Source: Sulfurivermis fontis | GTDB taxonomy: Bacteria > Pseudomonadota > Gammaproteobacteria > Thiohalomonadales > Thiohalomonadaceae | Assembly (NCBI RefSeq): GCF_004001245.1 | Contig: NZ_AP018724.1 | Span: 2,968,501 to 3,032,500 of the forward strand | Length of the DNA stretch: 64,000 nucleotides | Reading direction: 5' to 3' | Shown: positions 1-8,260 of the stretch, piece after piece | Layout of the letters: each line of letters begins with the position of its first letter | Position numbering within the stretch: position 1 is the first letter of the stretch | Program-made: the position numbers and the translations under genes | The notes under the pieces: generated by a model | What the model was told of the DNA's origin: nothing | Database searches by the model: none | What the model saw: the letters and a program-made list of their open reading frames with translations, nothing else

Positions 1-210
1 GAGGTCGTAGAGCTCCCGCAGAGCGTTCATGCGGCGGCTGATGGGCCGGACCTCGTTTTCGAGGGCGATGACGGCGAAGGCGATCTGGTCCAGGGTGGCG
101 CTTTCGAGCGGCATCTCGATACCATCCACGCGGACCGTGGCCGGCAACTCGTCCAGCAGGTAGGGATGCTTGTTCTTCAGCTTCTCGAGCAAAGTGCGGT
201 TCTTGAACAT
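1..210 (-). CDS. Hypothetical protein, 3' end outside window
   Basis: A leftward reading frame opens at the ATG complementary to 208-210 and runs off the window edge after 70 codons, so the C-terminus is not visible. The visible protein starts MFKNRTLLEKLKNKHPYLLD and has an even mix of charged and hydrophobic residues, with no signal peptide or membrane segment. It lies 5 bases downstream of the stop of the next leftward gene (216-758), so the two are probably cotranscribed with the small HTH gene at 755-967. I do not recognise the family. It belongs to the accessory element rather than the core chromosome by context. Confidence 0.6.
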   Translation of the reverse strand, partial: MFKNRTLLEKLKNKHPYLLDELPATVRVDGIEMPLESATLDQIAFAVIALENEVRPISRRMNALRELYDL

Positions 211-215
211 GGCGG

Positions 216-758
216 TCACTCCTTCATCAGGGCGAGGCGGAAGCCGGGCTTGCCGGTCTTGAGCGTGCGTGCGGGCGCGAAGGCGCTCTTCAGCGACTCC
301 GGCCAGGCGTTGAACTTGGTTTCCGAGACGCGATAGCTGATCTCGACGTACTCGGCCGGGTCCTCGCCGCCGTTGGCGATGCGGCGAACGACCTCGGCAA
401 GGCGCCGCTGATCCCACTCGACCCGCTTGGGTAGGTCGGCAGTGACGCGCACGTGGCCGTCATCGAAATGCACGATGCCGGTGTCCTTGCCGGCGGCCAG
501 GCGCAGGGCATGGGCGCGGTCGGCGTATTTCAGTTCGAGTGCCCGGTCGATGTGCTCGACGATGGCGCGGGCCACCGAGAGCAGATCGGCGGCATCGTTC
601 TTCAGCTGGAACAGCGCCTCGCTTTGCAGCGCGGCCAGCTCGCCGGCCGGCGTGGCGAGAACCTGGTCGGGGGTGAGGCGGTTGCTCGCCCCGTCCATGG
701 GGCTCGCCGCTACGCGGCCCGCTTCGCGGTCCAAATTCGTTCCCGACGAATTTGTCAT
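216..758 (-). CDS. Hypothetical protein with palindromic-repeat N-terminus
   Basis: This encodes 180 residues of unknown function. The frame stays open further upstream, but the ATG at 756-758 is chosen because GGAGGT lies 5 bases before it and it overlaps the stop of the HTH gene by 4 bases. The first ~26 residues (MTNSSGTNLD...) are encoded by a chain of DNA hairpins and match the N-terminus of the unrelated gene at 7254. From about residue 27 the protein looks natural: a helical segment near residues 30-75, then a mixed region ending KPGFRLALMKE. No catalytic motif is visible. It probably works with the HTH protein in the biology of the island. Confidence 0.7.
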   Translation of the reverse strand: MTNSSGTNLDREAGRVAASPMDGASNRLTPDQVLATPAGELAALQSEALFQLKNDAADLLSVARAIVEHIDRALELKYADRAHALRLAAGKDTGIVHFDDGHVRVTADLPKRVEWDQRRLAEVVRRIANGGEDPAEYVEISYRVSETKFNAWPESLKSAFAPARTLKTGKPGFRLALMKE

Positions 759-763
759 GCCAC
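681..763 (-). repeat. Translated multi-hairpin element, copy A
   Basis: Reading leftward from 763, the first 35 bases are identical to 7249-7283. They contain an 8-bp palindrome (arms AAATTCGT and ACGAATTT, 5-base loop) directly after the ATG. Three further hairpins follow: CCGC/GCGG with loop GAA, CCGC/GCGG with loop GTA, and GCCCC/GGGGC with loop ATGGAC. The copy at 7249 has hairpins in the same order with different stem sequences. The whole block is read as the N-terminus of the 216-758 protein. Confidence 0.75.
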
Positions 764-967
764 ACCTCCCGCGCCGACGCGCTCGGAGGTGCTCTTGCGC
801 AGGCACTCCGCCTCGTAGGACTCGACGTCCTCGACGCGGTAGAGCACGCGGCCTTGGATCTTCAGAAAGACCGGCCCGATCCCTTCGGAGCGCCAGCGTT
901 CCAAGGTGGCTTCGCTGACGCCCCAACGGTCGGCCAGTTGGCGTTGGTTGAGGTGTTTGATACTCAC
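755..967 (-). CDS. Small helix-turn-helix protein (AlpA/excisionase-like)
   Basis: A 70-residue protein, essentially all one MerR-like/HTH_17 DNA-binding domain. QLADRWGVSEATLERWRSEG (residues 10-29) is the helix-turn-helix, followed by a short beta wing (PVFLKIQGRVLYRVEDVE) and a C-terminal helix. Proteins of this size and type act as excisionases or transcription activators (AlpA family) in prophages and integrative elements. It overlaps the next leftward gene by 4 bases, implying translational coupling. Its role here, controlling excision or expression of the island, is inferred from the family and the setting. Confidence 0.8.
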   Translation of the reverse strand: MSIKHLNQRQLADRWGVSEATLERWRSEGIGPVFLKIQGRVLYRVEDVESYEAECLRKSTSERVGAGGVA

Positions 968-1095
968 GTTTTTCTCCTTTCGGGTGATTGCGAAAACGTG
1001 AGGTCAGTGTCGGATTCGTGATGTGCGGGCGTCCGCCACCGCCATGTACGGGCGGATGTACGGGCGCGGCCGAAACGGGGAAATACGGGCCACAG

Positions 1096-1121
1096 AAAAC
1101 AAAAAACCGCCCGAAGGCGGT
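1096..1121 (-). terminator. Rho-independent terminator
   Basis: Read on the minus strand, the 6-bp stem ACCGCC/GGCGGT (1106-1111 with 1116-1121) closes a 4-base loop and is followed by a long U-rich run (complement of 1096-1106). It lies 32 bases beyond the stop of the 1153-2163 gene, so it ends the leftward four-gene operon. Confidence 0.8.
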
Positions 1122-1152
1122 CATGCGGAACAGCGACGGGAAGACGCTGGGG

Positions 1153-2163
1153 TCAGTCGAGCAGGAACCCGTACTTGCCCTTCTCGGGGTTGGCGATGTA
1201 GTCCTCCCACTCGGTGTTGCCGCTGAAGAGGTTCTGCATGCGCTGGCTGCGGGCGGTTTTCTTGTCCGGGTATGCGGCCCCCAAGATTTCGGCGGCTGGC
1301 AACAGCCAACGGTCGTTCATTGCCTGCTCGTACATGTAGCGGACGGCCGCCGCTTGGCGTTCGCCCTTGATCACCCAGGGCTTGTTGCTCTTGCTGCGGA
1401 TGGTGAGCGTGTTGGTGTACTCGTCGAAGTGGACCGGTAGGAGCGGGCGAAGCATCCCGTCCGCAGGCGTCGCCAGGATGCGATGGAGCAGGTCCATGTC
1501 CACGGTGGGTGTTGTCACGTAGTCGACGAGTACCTGGCGCACCGCCGCGAATCGGTAGTTCCTGGGGGGACGCACGAACTCGGGCAATGGCTGTCCCGAC
1601 GTCAGAATCAGGCCCTGGTCCGGCAGTGTCGGGAAATGCAAATGCCGGAAGACGTCGTCCACCGATTGCGCGAGCCCGCGAACGAACCACACCTCTGTAT
1701 GTGCCAGGCCGATCCGCGCCTTGCCGAGATGCCACAGCACGCCGTCGATGGCGGGCGATTCGATTCCTTTGCGCATAGCCTGTGGAATGTCGAGCAGATC
1801 GGCAACGGTGCCGAGCAGGATGGCGGGGCGAACGGCGTAGACCGCTACGTCCACGGCATCGACGAATCTCAGCCGGAAGGATTCCGGGCAGCGATACCGG
1901 TATCGGGCCGGATCGTCGTCCTCCTCCAGTTCGACGGGGACGTGTTCGTCACGGCATGGCGCCGGGAAGGAGCCGGCGTAACCGACGCGTTCGAGCCACG
2001 CATCCCGCGCCTTGGGCGGCATCGACGTGATACGGGAGAGGTCCCAGCCGGGAACACCGCGCAGGACTTGGCCATCGACATCGGCGAGCGGCTGGCGAGA
2101 GCGCTCGAACAGGTCGAGCAGCTCAAGCAGCGACTTCGTCGAGAGGTGCTTCGACGACATCAC
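1153..2163 (-). CDS. Unrecognised protein, last gene of XRE-ImmA/PIN operon
   Basis: A 336-residue soluble protein with no signal peptide, membrane segment or recognisable enzyme motif. The C-terminal third (about residues 240-336) runs from a short beta-rich stretch (NTLTIRSKSNKPWVIKGE) into helices with conserved-looking aromatic and basic residues, and could be a winged-helix-like fold; that is only an impression. The gene overlaps the end of the 415-residue gene by 41 bases in another frame, a strong sign of translational coupling and joint function. It is the last of four leftward genes and is followed by a clear terminator. I cannot name a family. Confidence 0.65.
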   Translation of the reverse strand: MMSSKHLSTKSLLELLDLFERSRQPLADVDGQVLRGVPGWDLSRITSMPPKARDAWLERVGYAGSFPAPCRDEHVPVELEEDDDPARYRYRCPESFRLRFVDAVDVAVYAVRPAILLGTVADLLDIPQAMRKGIESPAIDGVLWHLGKARIGLAHTEVWFVRGLAQSVDDVFRHLHFPTLPDQGLILTSGQPLPEFVRPPRNYRFAAVRQVLVDYVTTPTVDMDLLHRILATPADGMLRPLLPVHFDEYTNTLTIRSKSNKPWVIKGERQAAAVRYMYEQAMNDRWLLPAAEILGAAYPDKKTARSQRMQNLFSGNTEWEDYIANPEKGKYGFLLD

Positions 2164-3370
2164 CGATCTCCTTGACCAGCTTCCATTTGGCGAGCAATCG
2201 ATCGCACAGCGCCCGGTCCTTCTCGCGCTTGGTCTTGATGTTGCACTTGTTGTCGTCGCGCAGAATGACGGAGATCGTTCGCGCCCGTTCCCGGCCGACC
2301 TTCTTCAGGCGAATGGACAATCTGGCGTAGGTCAATCGGTGGTGGCGGAAGTCGAAGGACGGCCCGATCAGCGACTTCGCAGCCGTGTGGATGTCGTCGG
2401 GGTCCTTCGCCCAGATCTTCACCAGCAGCGAACGGTGGTTCGAGTCCGTGTAACCGAGCTCAGCCACCTTGACCGAAGCGACATTCTCGCCTGTGAGGTC
2501 GAAGGCGCGCGGCGCCGCGAGGCTCTGGTAGTCGTACTGCTTGAGCGGGATCCTCTCGCCCGAGAAGGGAGACTGCAGCAGACAGTCCGCAGCGATACGC
2601 GCCAGCGCCTCGCGCCCGTCGGTCTCCCTGGACAGCACCTCCAGGTAGCCGTTGGCCGGCTCGTAGGTAATGTGGGAGGATACGGCGCGAACCACTTCCT
2701 GGGCCACCAACTCGCTCGCCTGCACGCAGTCGATGATCTCGGGCGGGCGGTTGTTGTGGACGCTGATCTGGTAGAGATCGACGTCCTCGCCGGTCTGCGA
2801 GTTCGGCCGCAGCCGCTTGAAGATCTGAATGGCGACGTCGTCCTTGGCGCAACCGAGCTGCCGCGCCACGTTCTCGTGGAACGCGTCCTTCGCCTTCTCG
2901 TCGGTCGCCATGACGAGAGCCTTCGGCGCGACGAAGCCCGAGTAGCACGTGACGCTCTGGCGGAACACGTCGGCCTGCCGGGCATCCAGCGCTTCCTTGA
3001 AGATCTCGGCGGCGTTCGCGTACAGCCACAAGGCACGTTCGTATTGGTCGCGCAAGGCATCGAAAGCTTCACGATCCGCATCATCGAAGATGCCGTCCCG
3101 GAATCCGTCGACGACATCCTGACCTGCACCGTCAGTCAACAGGATGATCTTCTCGGCGACCTCCTCGATCCTCTGCCGCTCCAGTACGGGCAAGGCGGCC
3201 AGCACAGCCTCCATGACTTGGCGATGTTCCGTCTTGGTCTTCTTCTTTTCGAGTTCTGGCATGACGAGCCCGAACTCCTCCGCCATGAAGGCGCGAAACA
3301 GCTCGGGCTTCAGGTGCCCGAGCAGCTTGGCCAAGTTTTCAGCATCGTTCATTCGTTCTTGTTCTCCCAT
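2123..3370 (-). CDS. Unrecognised 415-residue protein in XRE-ImmA/PIN operon
   Basis: A 415-residue cytoplasmic protein. Residues 1-130 are strongly helical and charged, with a Lys-rich stretch (ELEKKKTKTEHRQ). The middle contains mixed alpha/beta sequence, and the last ~80 residues are very basic (RLSIRLKKVGRERARTISV, then CNIKTKREKDRALCDR), which would suit nucleic-acid binding. No nuclease, ATPase or peptidase motif is evident. Start 3370 is used; the ATG at 3352 is an alternative with a weak upstream purine stretch. It lies 38 bases after the PIN gene and overlaps the next gene by 41 bases. Function unknown. Confidence 0.65.
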   Translation of the reverse strand: MGEQERMNDAENLAKLLGHLKPELFRAFMAEEFGLVMPELEKKKTKTEHRQVMEAVLAALPVLERQRIEEVAEKIILLTDGAGQDVVDGFRDGIFDDADREAFDALRDQYERALWLYANAAEIFKEALDARQADVFRQSVTCYSGFVAPKALVMATDEKAKDAFHENVARQLGCAKDDVAIQIFKRLRPNSQTGEDVDLYQISVHNNRPPEIIDCVQASELVAQEVVRAVSSHITYEPANGYLEVLSRETDGREALARIAADCLLQSPFSGERIPLKQYDYQSLAAPRAFDLTGENVASVKVAELGYTDSNHRSLLVKIWAKDPDDIHTAAKSLIGPSFDFRHHRLTYARLSIRLKKVGRERARTISVILRDDNKCNIKTKREKDRALCDRLLAKWKLVKEIGDVVEAPLDEVAA

Positions 3371-3408
3371 GTGACGAAGAATCCTTTCCGGGCGTCAGTG
3401 CCGGCCGC

Positions 3409-3918
3409 TCAATCTTGCTTCGCGGTGAAGAGGGCGAGCCGCTTATTGATCTCGGCATTCGGCAGCCGTGTCCGCGGGTCGTCCAGCATGCCGCGCAGCG
3501 CCTTGGCGAGCGTGGGCTTGCGCACGATGCGGTGCTCGGCAAACCGGTCGATGACCCACAAGACGCCGTGCACCTCGAGGTGCTCTTCGTCGGCGAGGGC
3601 ACGCATGCGCTTGTCACCCGTCAGCAACGGCCAGTCGTTCGTCACGGCCAGGGTGACGGCAAGGCAGTCGTGGAGGGTGAGCTTGGGCCGGGCCGTCTGA
3701 TAAGTGACGGCCCGGGCCATGCCTTCCGCATCCAGGGACTCGACCCGCAGGCCCAACCCCTTGAGCTGCTCCCGATCGATCTCACCGAGATCGATGAGCT
3801 CGTCCTCGTACAGGGCGTCGGGTACCGCAAACTCGAACGGCAGCTTGAACAGCGCCTCCAGGAGGGACCACTTCGCCAGCTCAATCAGAATCGAGGCGTC
3901 GCTCACCAATACCCGCAC
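3409..3918 (-). CDS. PIN-domain nuclease, putative toxin
   Basis: A 169-residue protein with a PIN-fold ribonuclease layout. The first strand LVSDASILIELAKW carries Asp7. Acidic residues follow near 38-40 (YEDE). LTLHDCLAVTLAV carries Asp84, and PLLTGDKRMRALA carries Asp102. That spacing fits the four-carboxylate Mg-dependent active site of PIN domains, which in VapC-type toxins cleave RNA. The start is only 6 bases beyond the stop of the XRE-metallopeptidase gene. PIN proteins beside XRE-COG2856 regulators have been predicted as toxin-antitoxin pairs, so this is the likely toxin. RNA target and activity are not visible from sequence. Confidence 0.8.
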   Translation of the reverse strand: MRVLVSDASILIELAKWSLLEALFKLPFEFAVPDALYEDELIDLGEIDREQLKGLGLRVESLDAEGMARAVTYQTARPKLTLHDCLAVTLAVTNDWPLLTGDKRMRALADEEHLEVHGVLWVIDRFAEHRIVRKPTLAKALRGMLDDPRTRLPNAEINKRLALFTAKQD

Positions 3919-3924
3919 GATAGG

Positions 3925-4977
3925 TCACTCCGCGGGCCCCGACATGATTCGGCTCACCTCGCCCGTGCTCTTGCGCAGCAGCTCTGCGGCTTTGGGAAGC
4001 GAGATGATGTCCTCAGCAAGGGCGCGGAGCACCAGGCGCTGGAAGCGCCGGGGTTCCTCGTTTTCCGGGAGCGGCTCGGGCTCGGCCTTGCGCCAGGTGC
4101 GGCCGATGCCGCGAAACACGGCCTGCAAGGTCCCCTCGGTGATGACGCCGAGATCGCGCAGCCGGACGATCAGGGCGGCGGCGCTGACGCCGTACATGCG
4201 CTTGATCTCGATGATCTCGGCATAGCCGAAGGCATGGCGGCGCTGCCCGACCTCGAACAGCAGGTCCTCCCGGGGCATCAAGAGGGCGCTGGCGAAGCGC
4301 TGGCACGCTTTCTCCTCGTCCAGGTCGCCGTCGATGGCCATCACCATATGGCCGAGCTCGTGAGCCAGGGTGAAGCGCCGGCGTTCCACCGATTTCGCCA
4401 CCGAACCCACGATGACCGGTACCTTCTCCTGGCCCGGCCGCGCCACCCGGCAGGTCAGTCCGTCGACCGAGAGCGGGAAGTCGAGCTTGAGCACCTTGAT
4501 GCCGTGCTCTTCGAGCAGCTCGGTAACGTTGGGGATCGCGTCGCCACCCAGGTTCCAGGCCTTGCGGACGCTCTCGGCGGCGGTCTCCGCATCATCGAGG
4601 TCGGAGACCTTGAAGGGAGCCCCTTCGGGCTTGTCCCACACATGGCTGCCGATCTCCAGCAGGTCTTCGACGAGCAGGTAGCGGTCGAGGCTGTCCAGGA
4701 CGGCGGCTTCCACCATGGCGCGCTCCTGGGCCCGGGTCGCAGCGGTCTTGCGAAACTCCACCCCCTCGAGGCGGATCTCCGAGGGGCTGAACAGGTAGCT
4801 CAGCGGGACGCCGAGCGCCTTGGCGAGTTTCAGGGCGGTCGCCGAACCGGGCAGCATCTCGTTGCGCTCATAGCGGCCGATCGCCTGGGCACTGACCGCA
4901 TGGTTGATGGCATCGGCCAGTCCCCGAAGGGACAGGCCGGAGCGCTTGCGGGCCAGTTTCAGTCTTTCGCCAAACAT
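3925..4977 (-). CDS. XRE regulator fused to ImmA/IrrE metallopeptidase
   Basis: A 350-residue two-domain protein. Residues 1-63 form a Cro/CI-type helix-turn-helix (LKLARKRSGLSLRGLADAIN ... YERNE). Residues ~150-240 carry an ImmA/IrrE (COG2856) zinc peptidase with HELGH at 206-210 and a downstream Glu in EEKACQRFASALLMP. The C-terminal ~100 residues form a helical tail. In ICEBs1, ImmA cleaves the ImmR repressor; in fused XRE-COG2856 proteins the peptidase may sense stress and release repression. First gene of the leftward operon; a direct and inverted GTTTAC motif upstream is a candidate autoregulatory site. Predicted antitoxin/regulator for the adjacent PIN protein. Confidence 0.88.
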   Translation of the reverse strand: MFGERLKLARKRSGLSLRGLADAINHAVSAQAIGRYERNEMLPGSATALKLAKALGVPLSYLFSPSEIRLEGVEFRKTAATRAQERAMVEAAVLDSLDRYLLVEDLLEIGSHVWDKPEGAPFKVSDLDDAETAAESVRKAWNLGGDAIPNVTELLEEHGIKVLKLDFPLSVDGLTCRVARPGQEKVPVIVGSVAKSVERRRFTLAHELGHMVMAIDGDLDEEKACQRFASALLMPREDLLFEVGQRRHAFGYAEIIEIKRMYGVSAAALIVRLRDLGVITEGTLQAVFRGIGRTWRKAEPEPLPENEEPRRFQRLVLRALAEDIISLPKAAELLRKSTGEVSRIMSGPAE

Positions 4978-4994
4978 TGGGGAGCGTCCTCTTT

Positions 4995-5032
4995 TGTTTA
5001 CAGTTTACGTATGAAGCTTTGTTTTGTAAACA
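4995..5032. promoter_or_regulatory. Candidate operator of the XRE-ImmA operon
   Basis: Just upstream of the XRE-metallopeptidase start are two tandem GTTTAC words (4996-5001, 5003-5008). An inverted partner GTAAAC (5026-5031) lies about three helical turns away, so TGTTTAC and GTAAACA form a spaced palindrome. XRE regulators usually bind such sites near their own promoter. The site lies in the 212-base divergent gap shared with the rightward recombinase module. No experimental support; promoter hexamers are not assigned. Confidence 0.4.
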
Positions 5033-5189
5033 TCGCCAATTCTGTTCGCTTGGCGCAACCCGATCCCGCGAACTCCTTCGCACCAGCCCCCATCGGTTCG
5101 CACCGGCCCGAAACTCCCTGATGGCCTCGGTAGAGGCCTGACCGGACAATCTCGTCATCGAGCGAGTTGGACGTTCAGGACCGATACCG

Positions 5190-5408
5190 ATGTGCACGAT
5201 CAACCACCTTCCCCCCGACCGGATGACGCCGGAGCAGCGCCGGCAAGAGGTCGCGTCCTTGCTGGCGCGCGGCCTCGTCCGACTGCGCGACGCCGCGGTC
5301 GCGCAGTCCGCAGGTCACCCCACGGAGAGCGAGTTTGAGCTTGGCTTCTCCGGCCGGAAGCAGCCTCATAGCCACCCCGTCAACAACACTTTGGAGGAGG
5401 CTCCATGA
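5190..5408 (+). CDS. Small protein leading the recombinase module
   Basis: A 72-residue protein starting MCTINHLPPDRMTPEQRRQE, helical and basic in its first half, with no recognised domain. It overlaps the DUF2924 gene by 4 bases (ATGA), and that gene overlaps the recombinase gene in the same way, so all three are translated from one message. The tight coupling makes it a real gene despite its size. Its function is unknown. Confidence 0.7.
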   Translation: MCTINHLPPDRMTPEQRRQEVASLLARGLVRLRDAAVAQSAGHPTESEFELGFSGRKQPHSHPVNNTLEEAP

Positions 5409-5898
5409 AGGCAAGCACCGTCCCACCCACCCCGCCGAGCGTCGTCGCCCGGATCGCCGGGCTCCCGGATCTCTCGATAGAGGAAATGAGGGCGCTTTGG
5501 CGAGAACTCTTCGGCAGCGACAACCCGCCGCCCAATCGCCAGTTCATGGAGCGGCGGATCGCGTACAAGCTGCAAGAGATCGAGTTCCGCAAGGTCGATC
5601 CCAGCCTCTTGGAGCGCAACAAGCGGCGCATCAAGGCCCTGGTGGAGACCGGCAAGGCGCGCAAGCTCGATCGCGACATCCGGCTGATGCCCGGCACCGT
5701 GCTCACCCGGGAGTACCAGGGGATCGAGCACCGGGTGACGGTCGCCCAGGACGGACAGTATGAGTTCGAGGGCAGGCGCTACCCGAGCCTGTCCATGATC
5801 GCCCGCGAGATCACCGGCACCCGCTGGTCCGGGCCGCTCTTCTTCGGCGTGAAGGCACCGGCCAAGGCGAAGAATCCGAAGAAGCAGGGAGGTCGGCG

Positions 5899-5902
<4 letters not shown>
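5405..5902 (+). CDS. DUF2924 protein of recombinase module
   Basis: A 165-residue basic protein of the DUF2924 type. The helical N-terminus includes the typical LSIEEMRALWRELFGSDNPP and RQFMERRIAYKLQE segments. The C-terminal half has a beta-rich part (GTVLTREYQGIEHRVTVAQD) and ends in KNPKKQGGRR. DUF2924 genes typically sit immediately before large serine recombinase genes in phages and islands, as here, with a 4-base stop/start overlap on both sides. A DNA-binding accessory role in recombination is inferred from this association; the biochemical function is not established. Confidence 0.85.
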
Positions 5903-7248
<1,346 letters not shown>

Positions 7249-7257
<9 letters not shown>

Positions 7258-7340
7258 CAAATTCGTCGGGAACGAATTTGGACAGCCGCAAGGCTGGTCC
7301 CGTAGGGACGGGCTCCAGGGATGGAGCCCGCAGCGAAATC
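7249..7340 (+). repeat. Translated multi-hairpin element, copy B
   Basis: The first 35 bases match copy A (763 down to 729) exactly, including the start codon and the AAATTCGT/ACGAATTT palindrome. Three hairpins follow: AGCC/GGCT with loop GCAA, GTCCC/GGGAC with loop GTA, and GGGCTCC/GGAGCCC with loop AGGGAT. Order, spacing and loop character parallel copy A while the stems differ. The block is translated as residues 1-~25 of the 7254-7760 protein. Confidence 0.75.
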
Positions 7341-7760
7341 TTGATCGACAAGACCGGCCAGCCAGAGGTGATCACCGCGAGCGACGGCAGCCTCACCGTG
7401 ACCGTGCCGATCCGGATCAAGCGCCGCGGCAGCCGCAAGGCCGTGACGCTGCCGGACGGTGGTGCCGTGCAACCACGCCCCTGGGACGACACGCCGACAC
7501 CGATCCAGCTCGCACTCGCCCGCGGCCACCGCTGGCTGGCGATGGTGGAGTCCGGCGAGGCGCGCACGCTATCCGAGGTGGCCGAACGCGAGGGGATGGA
7601 TCGCGCCTATGTGAGTCGGATGGTGAACCTCACCACCCTGGCGCCGGACATCGTCGCCGCCATCCTCGACGAGACCCTGCCGCCGGAGGTGACCCTGTTC
7701 GATCTGGCGTCGGGGACGCCACTGCTATGGGACGAGCAGCGGCGAAGAATCCAAGCCTGA
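7254..7760 (+). CDS. HTH protein of recombinase module, palindromic N-terminus
   Basis: 168 residues. Residues 1-26 (MTNSSGTNLD...) are encoded by the multi-hairpin element shared with the 216-758 gene. Residues ~27-75 form a beta-rich basic stretch (SLTVTVPIRIKRRGSRKAV). Residues ~90-140 contain a helix-turn-helix resembling ParB/KorB or sigma-type readers (TLSEVAEREGMDRAYVSRMV). GAGGAGG precedes the ATG, and the start overlaps the recombinase stop by 4 bases. It probably regulates or assists the recombinase. No enzymatic motif is seen. Confidence 0.8.
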
Positions 7761-7821
7761 TCTCGCGGATCCCCGATTCCCCGCCCCGGGTTGGGAGGGT
7801 GGCCGATTTCCCGTCCGAGTG

Positions 7822-7859
7822 TTGCGTCGTCGCATAGATGCGTTATCATGCAACTATGC
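7822..7859 (+). promoter_or_regulatory. ArsR promoter and operator
   Basis: A near-perfect inverted repeat with 10-bp arms (7832-7841 and 7850-7859, one mismatch, 8-base spacer) covers the region just before and across the ArsR start. A sigma70-like pair TTGCGT (7822-7827) and TATCAT (7844-7849), spaced 16 bases, places transcription initiation at about 7856, the A of the chosen ATG. The repressor would therefore block its own promoter, and the mRNA may be leaderless. Confidence 0.6.
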
Positions 7860-8260
7860 ATACGATCAACGTACAACCACACGAAATCTTTCAGGCCCTC
7901 GCCGACCCGACGAGGATCCGTATCGTCCGCCTGCTGGCCGAGACCGGCGAGGAGGCCTGCCTCTGCGAACTGGTGGACAGCCTGCTTGAGCCCCAGTACA
8001 AGCTGTCGCGCCATGTAAAGATTCTGCGTCAGGCTGGGCTGCTGTCCGCAGAGAAAGATGGGCGCTGGGTCTATCACCGCCTCGTGCGCGGCGTGCCTTA
8101 CCTGGAATTGGCCTATGACATGCTGCGGGCGCTGCCCGACGTCGGCGGGCTCTTTGCCCAGGACTTGCACCGTTTTCGCGAGCGCATGTGTTTACGGGAA
8201 GGCGGGCGCTGTCGTATCGGCATCCAGACCGCATCGCTTGCGGCGGTGGAGGGCGAGTGA
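7856..8260 (+). CDS. ArsR/SmtB-family metal-responsive repressor
   Basis: A 134-residue winged-helix repressor. LADPTRIRIVRLLAE is the family signature near residues 15-29. CLCELV (Cys35, Cys37) sits in the alpha-3 helix, where CadC/ArsR-type proteins bind metal or arsenite. YKLSRHVKILRQAG is the recognition helix and DGRWVYHRL the wing. Two more cysteines lie near the C-terminus (MCLREGGRC). ATG 7856 is preferred over 7838 because the protein then begins with the usual family N-terminus and the operator overlaps the start. It overlaps the ATPase ATG by one base, so metal binding should derepress the whole downstream cluster. Confidence 0.9.
   Translation: MHTINVQPHEIFQALADPTRIRIVRLLAETGEEACLCELVDSLLEPQYKLSRHVKILRQAGLLSAEKDGRWVYHRLVRGVPYLELAYDMLRALPDVGGLFAQDLHRFRERMCLREGGRCRIGIQTASLAAVEGE

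Noticed and set aside
216-1124. Extended 302-codon reading of the gene ending at 216
   Set aside because: The first 122 codons overlap the HTH gene and the terminator; a strong ribosome site and stop/start overlap support the ATG at 756-758.
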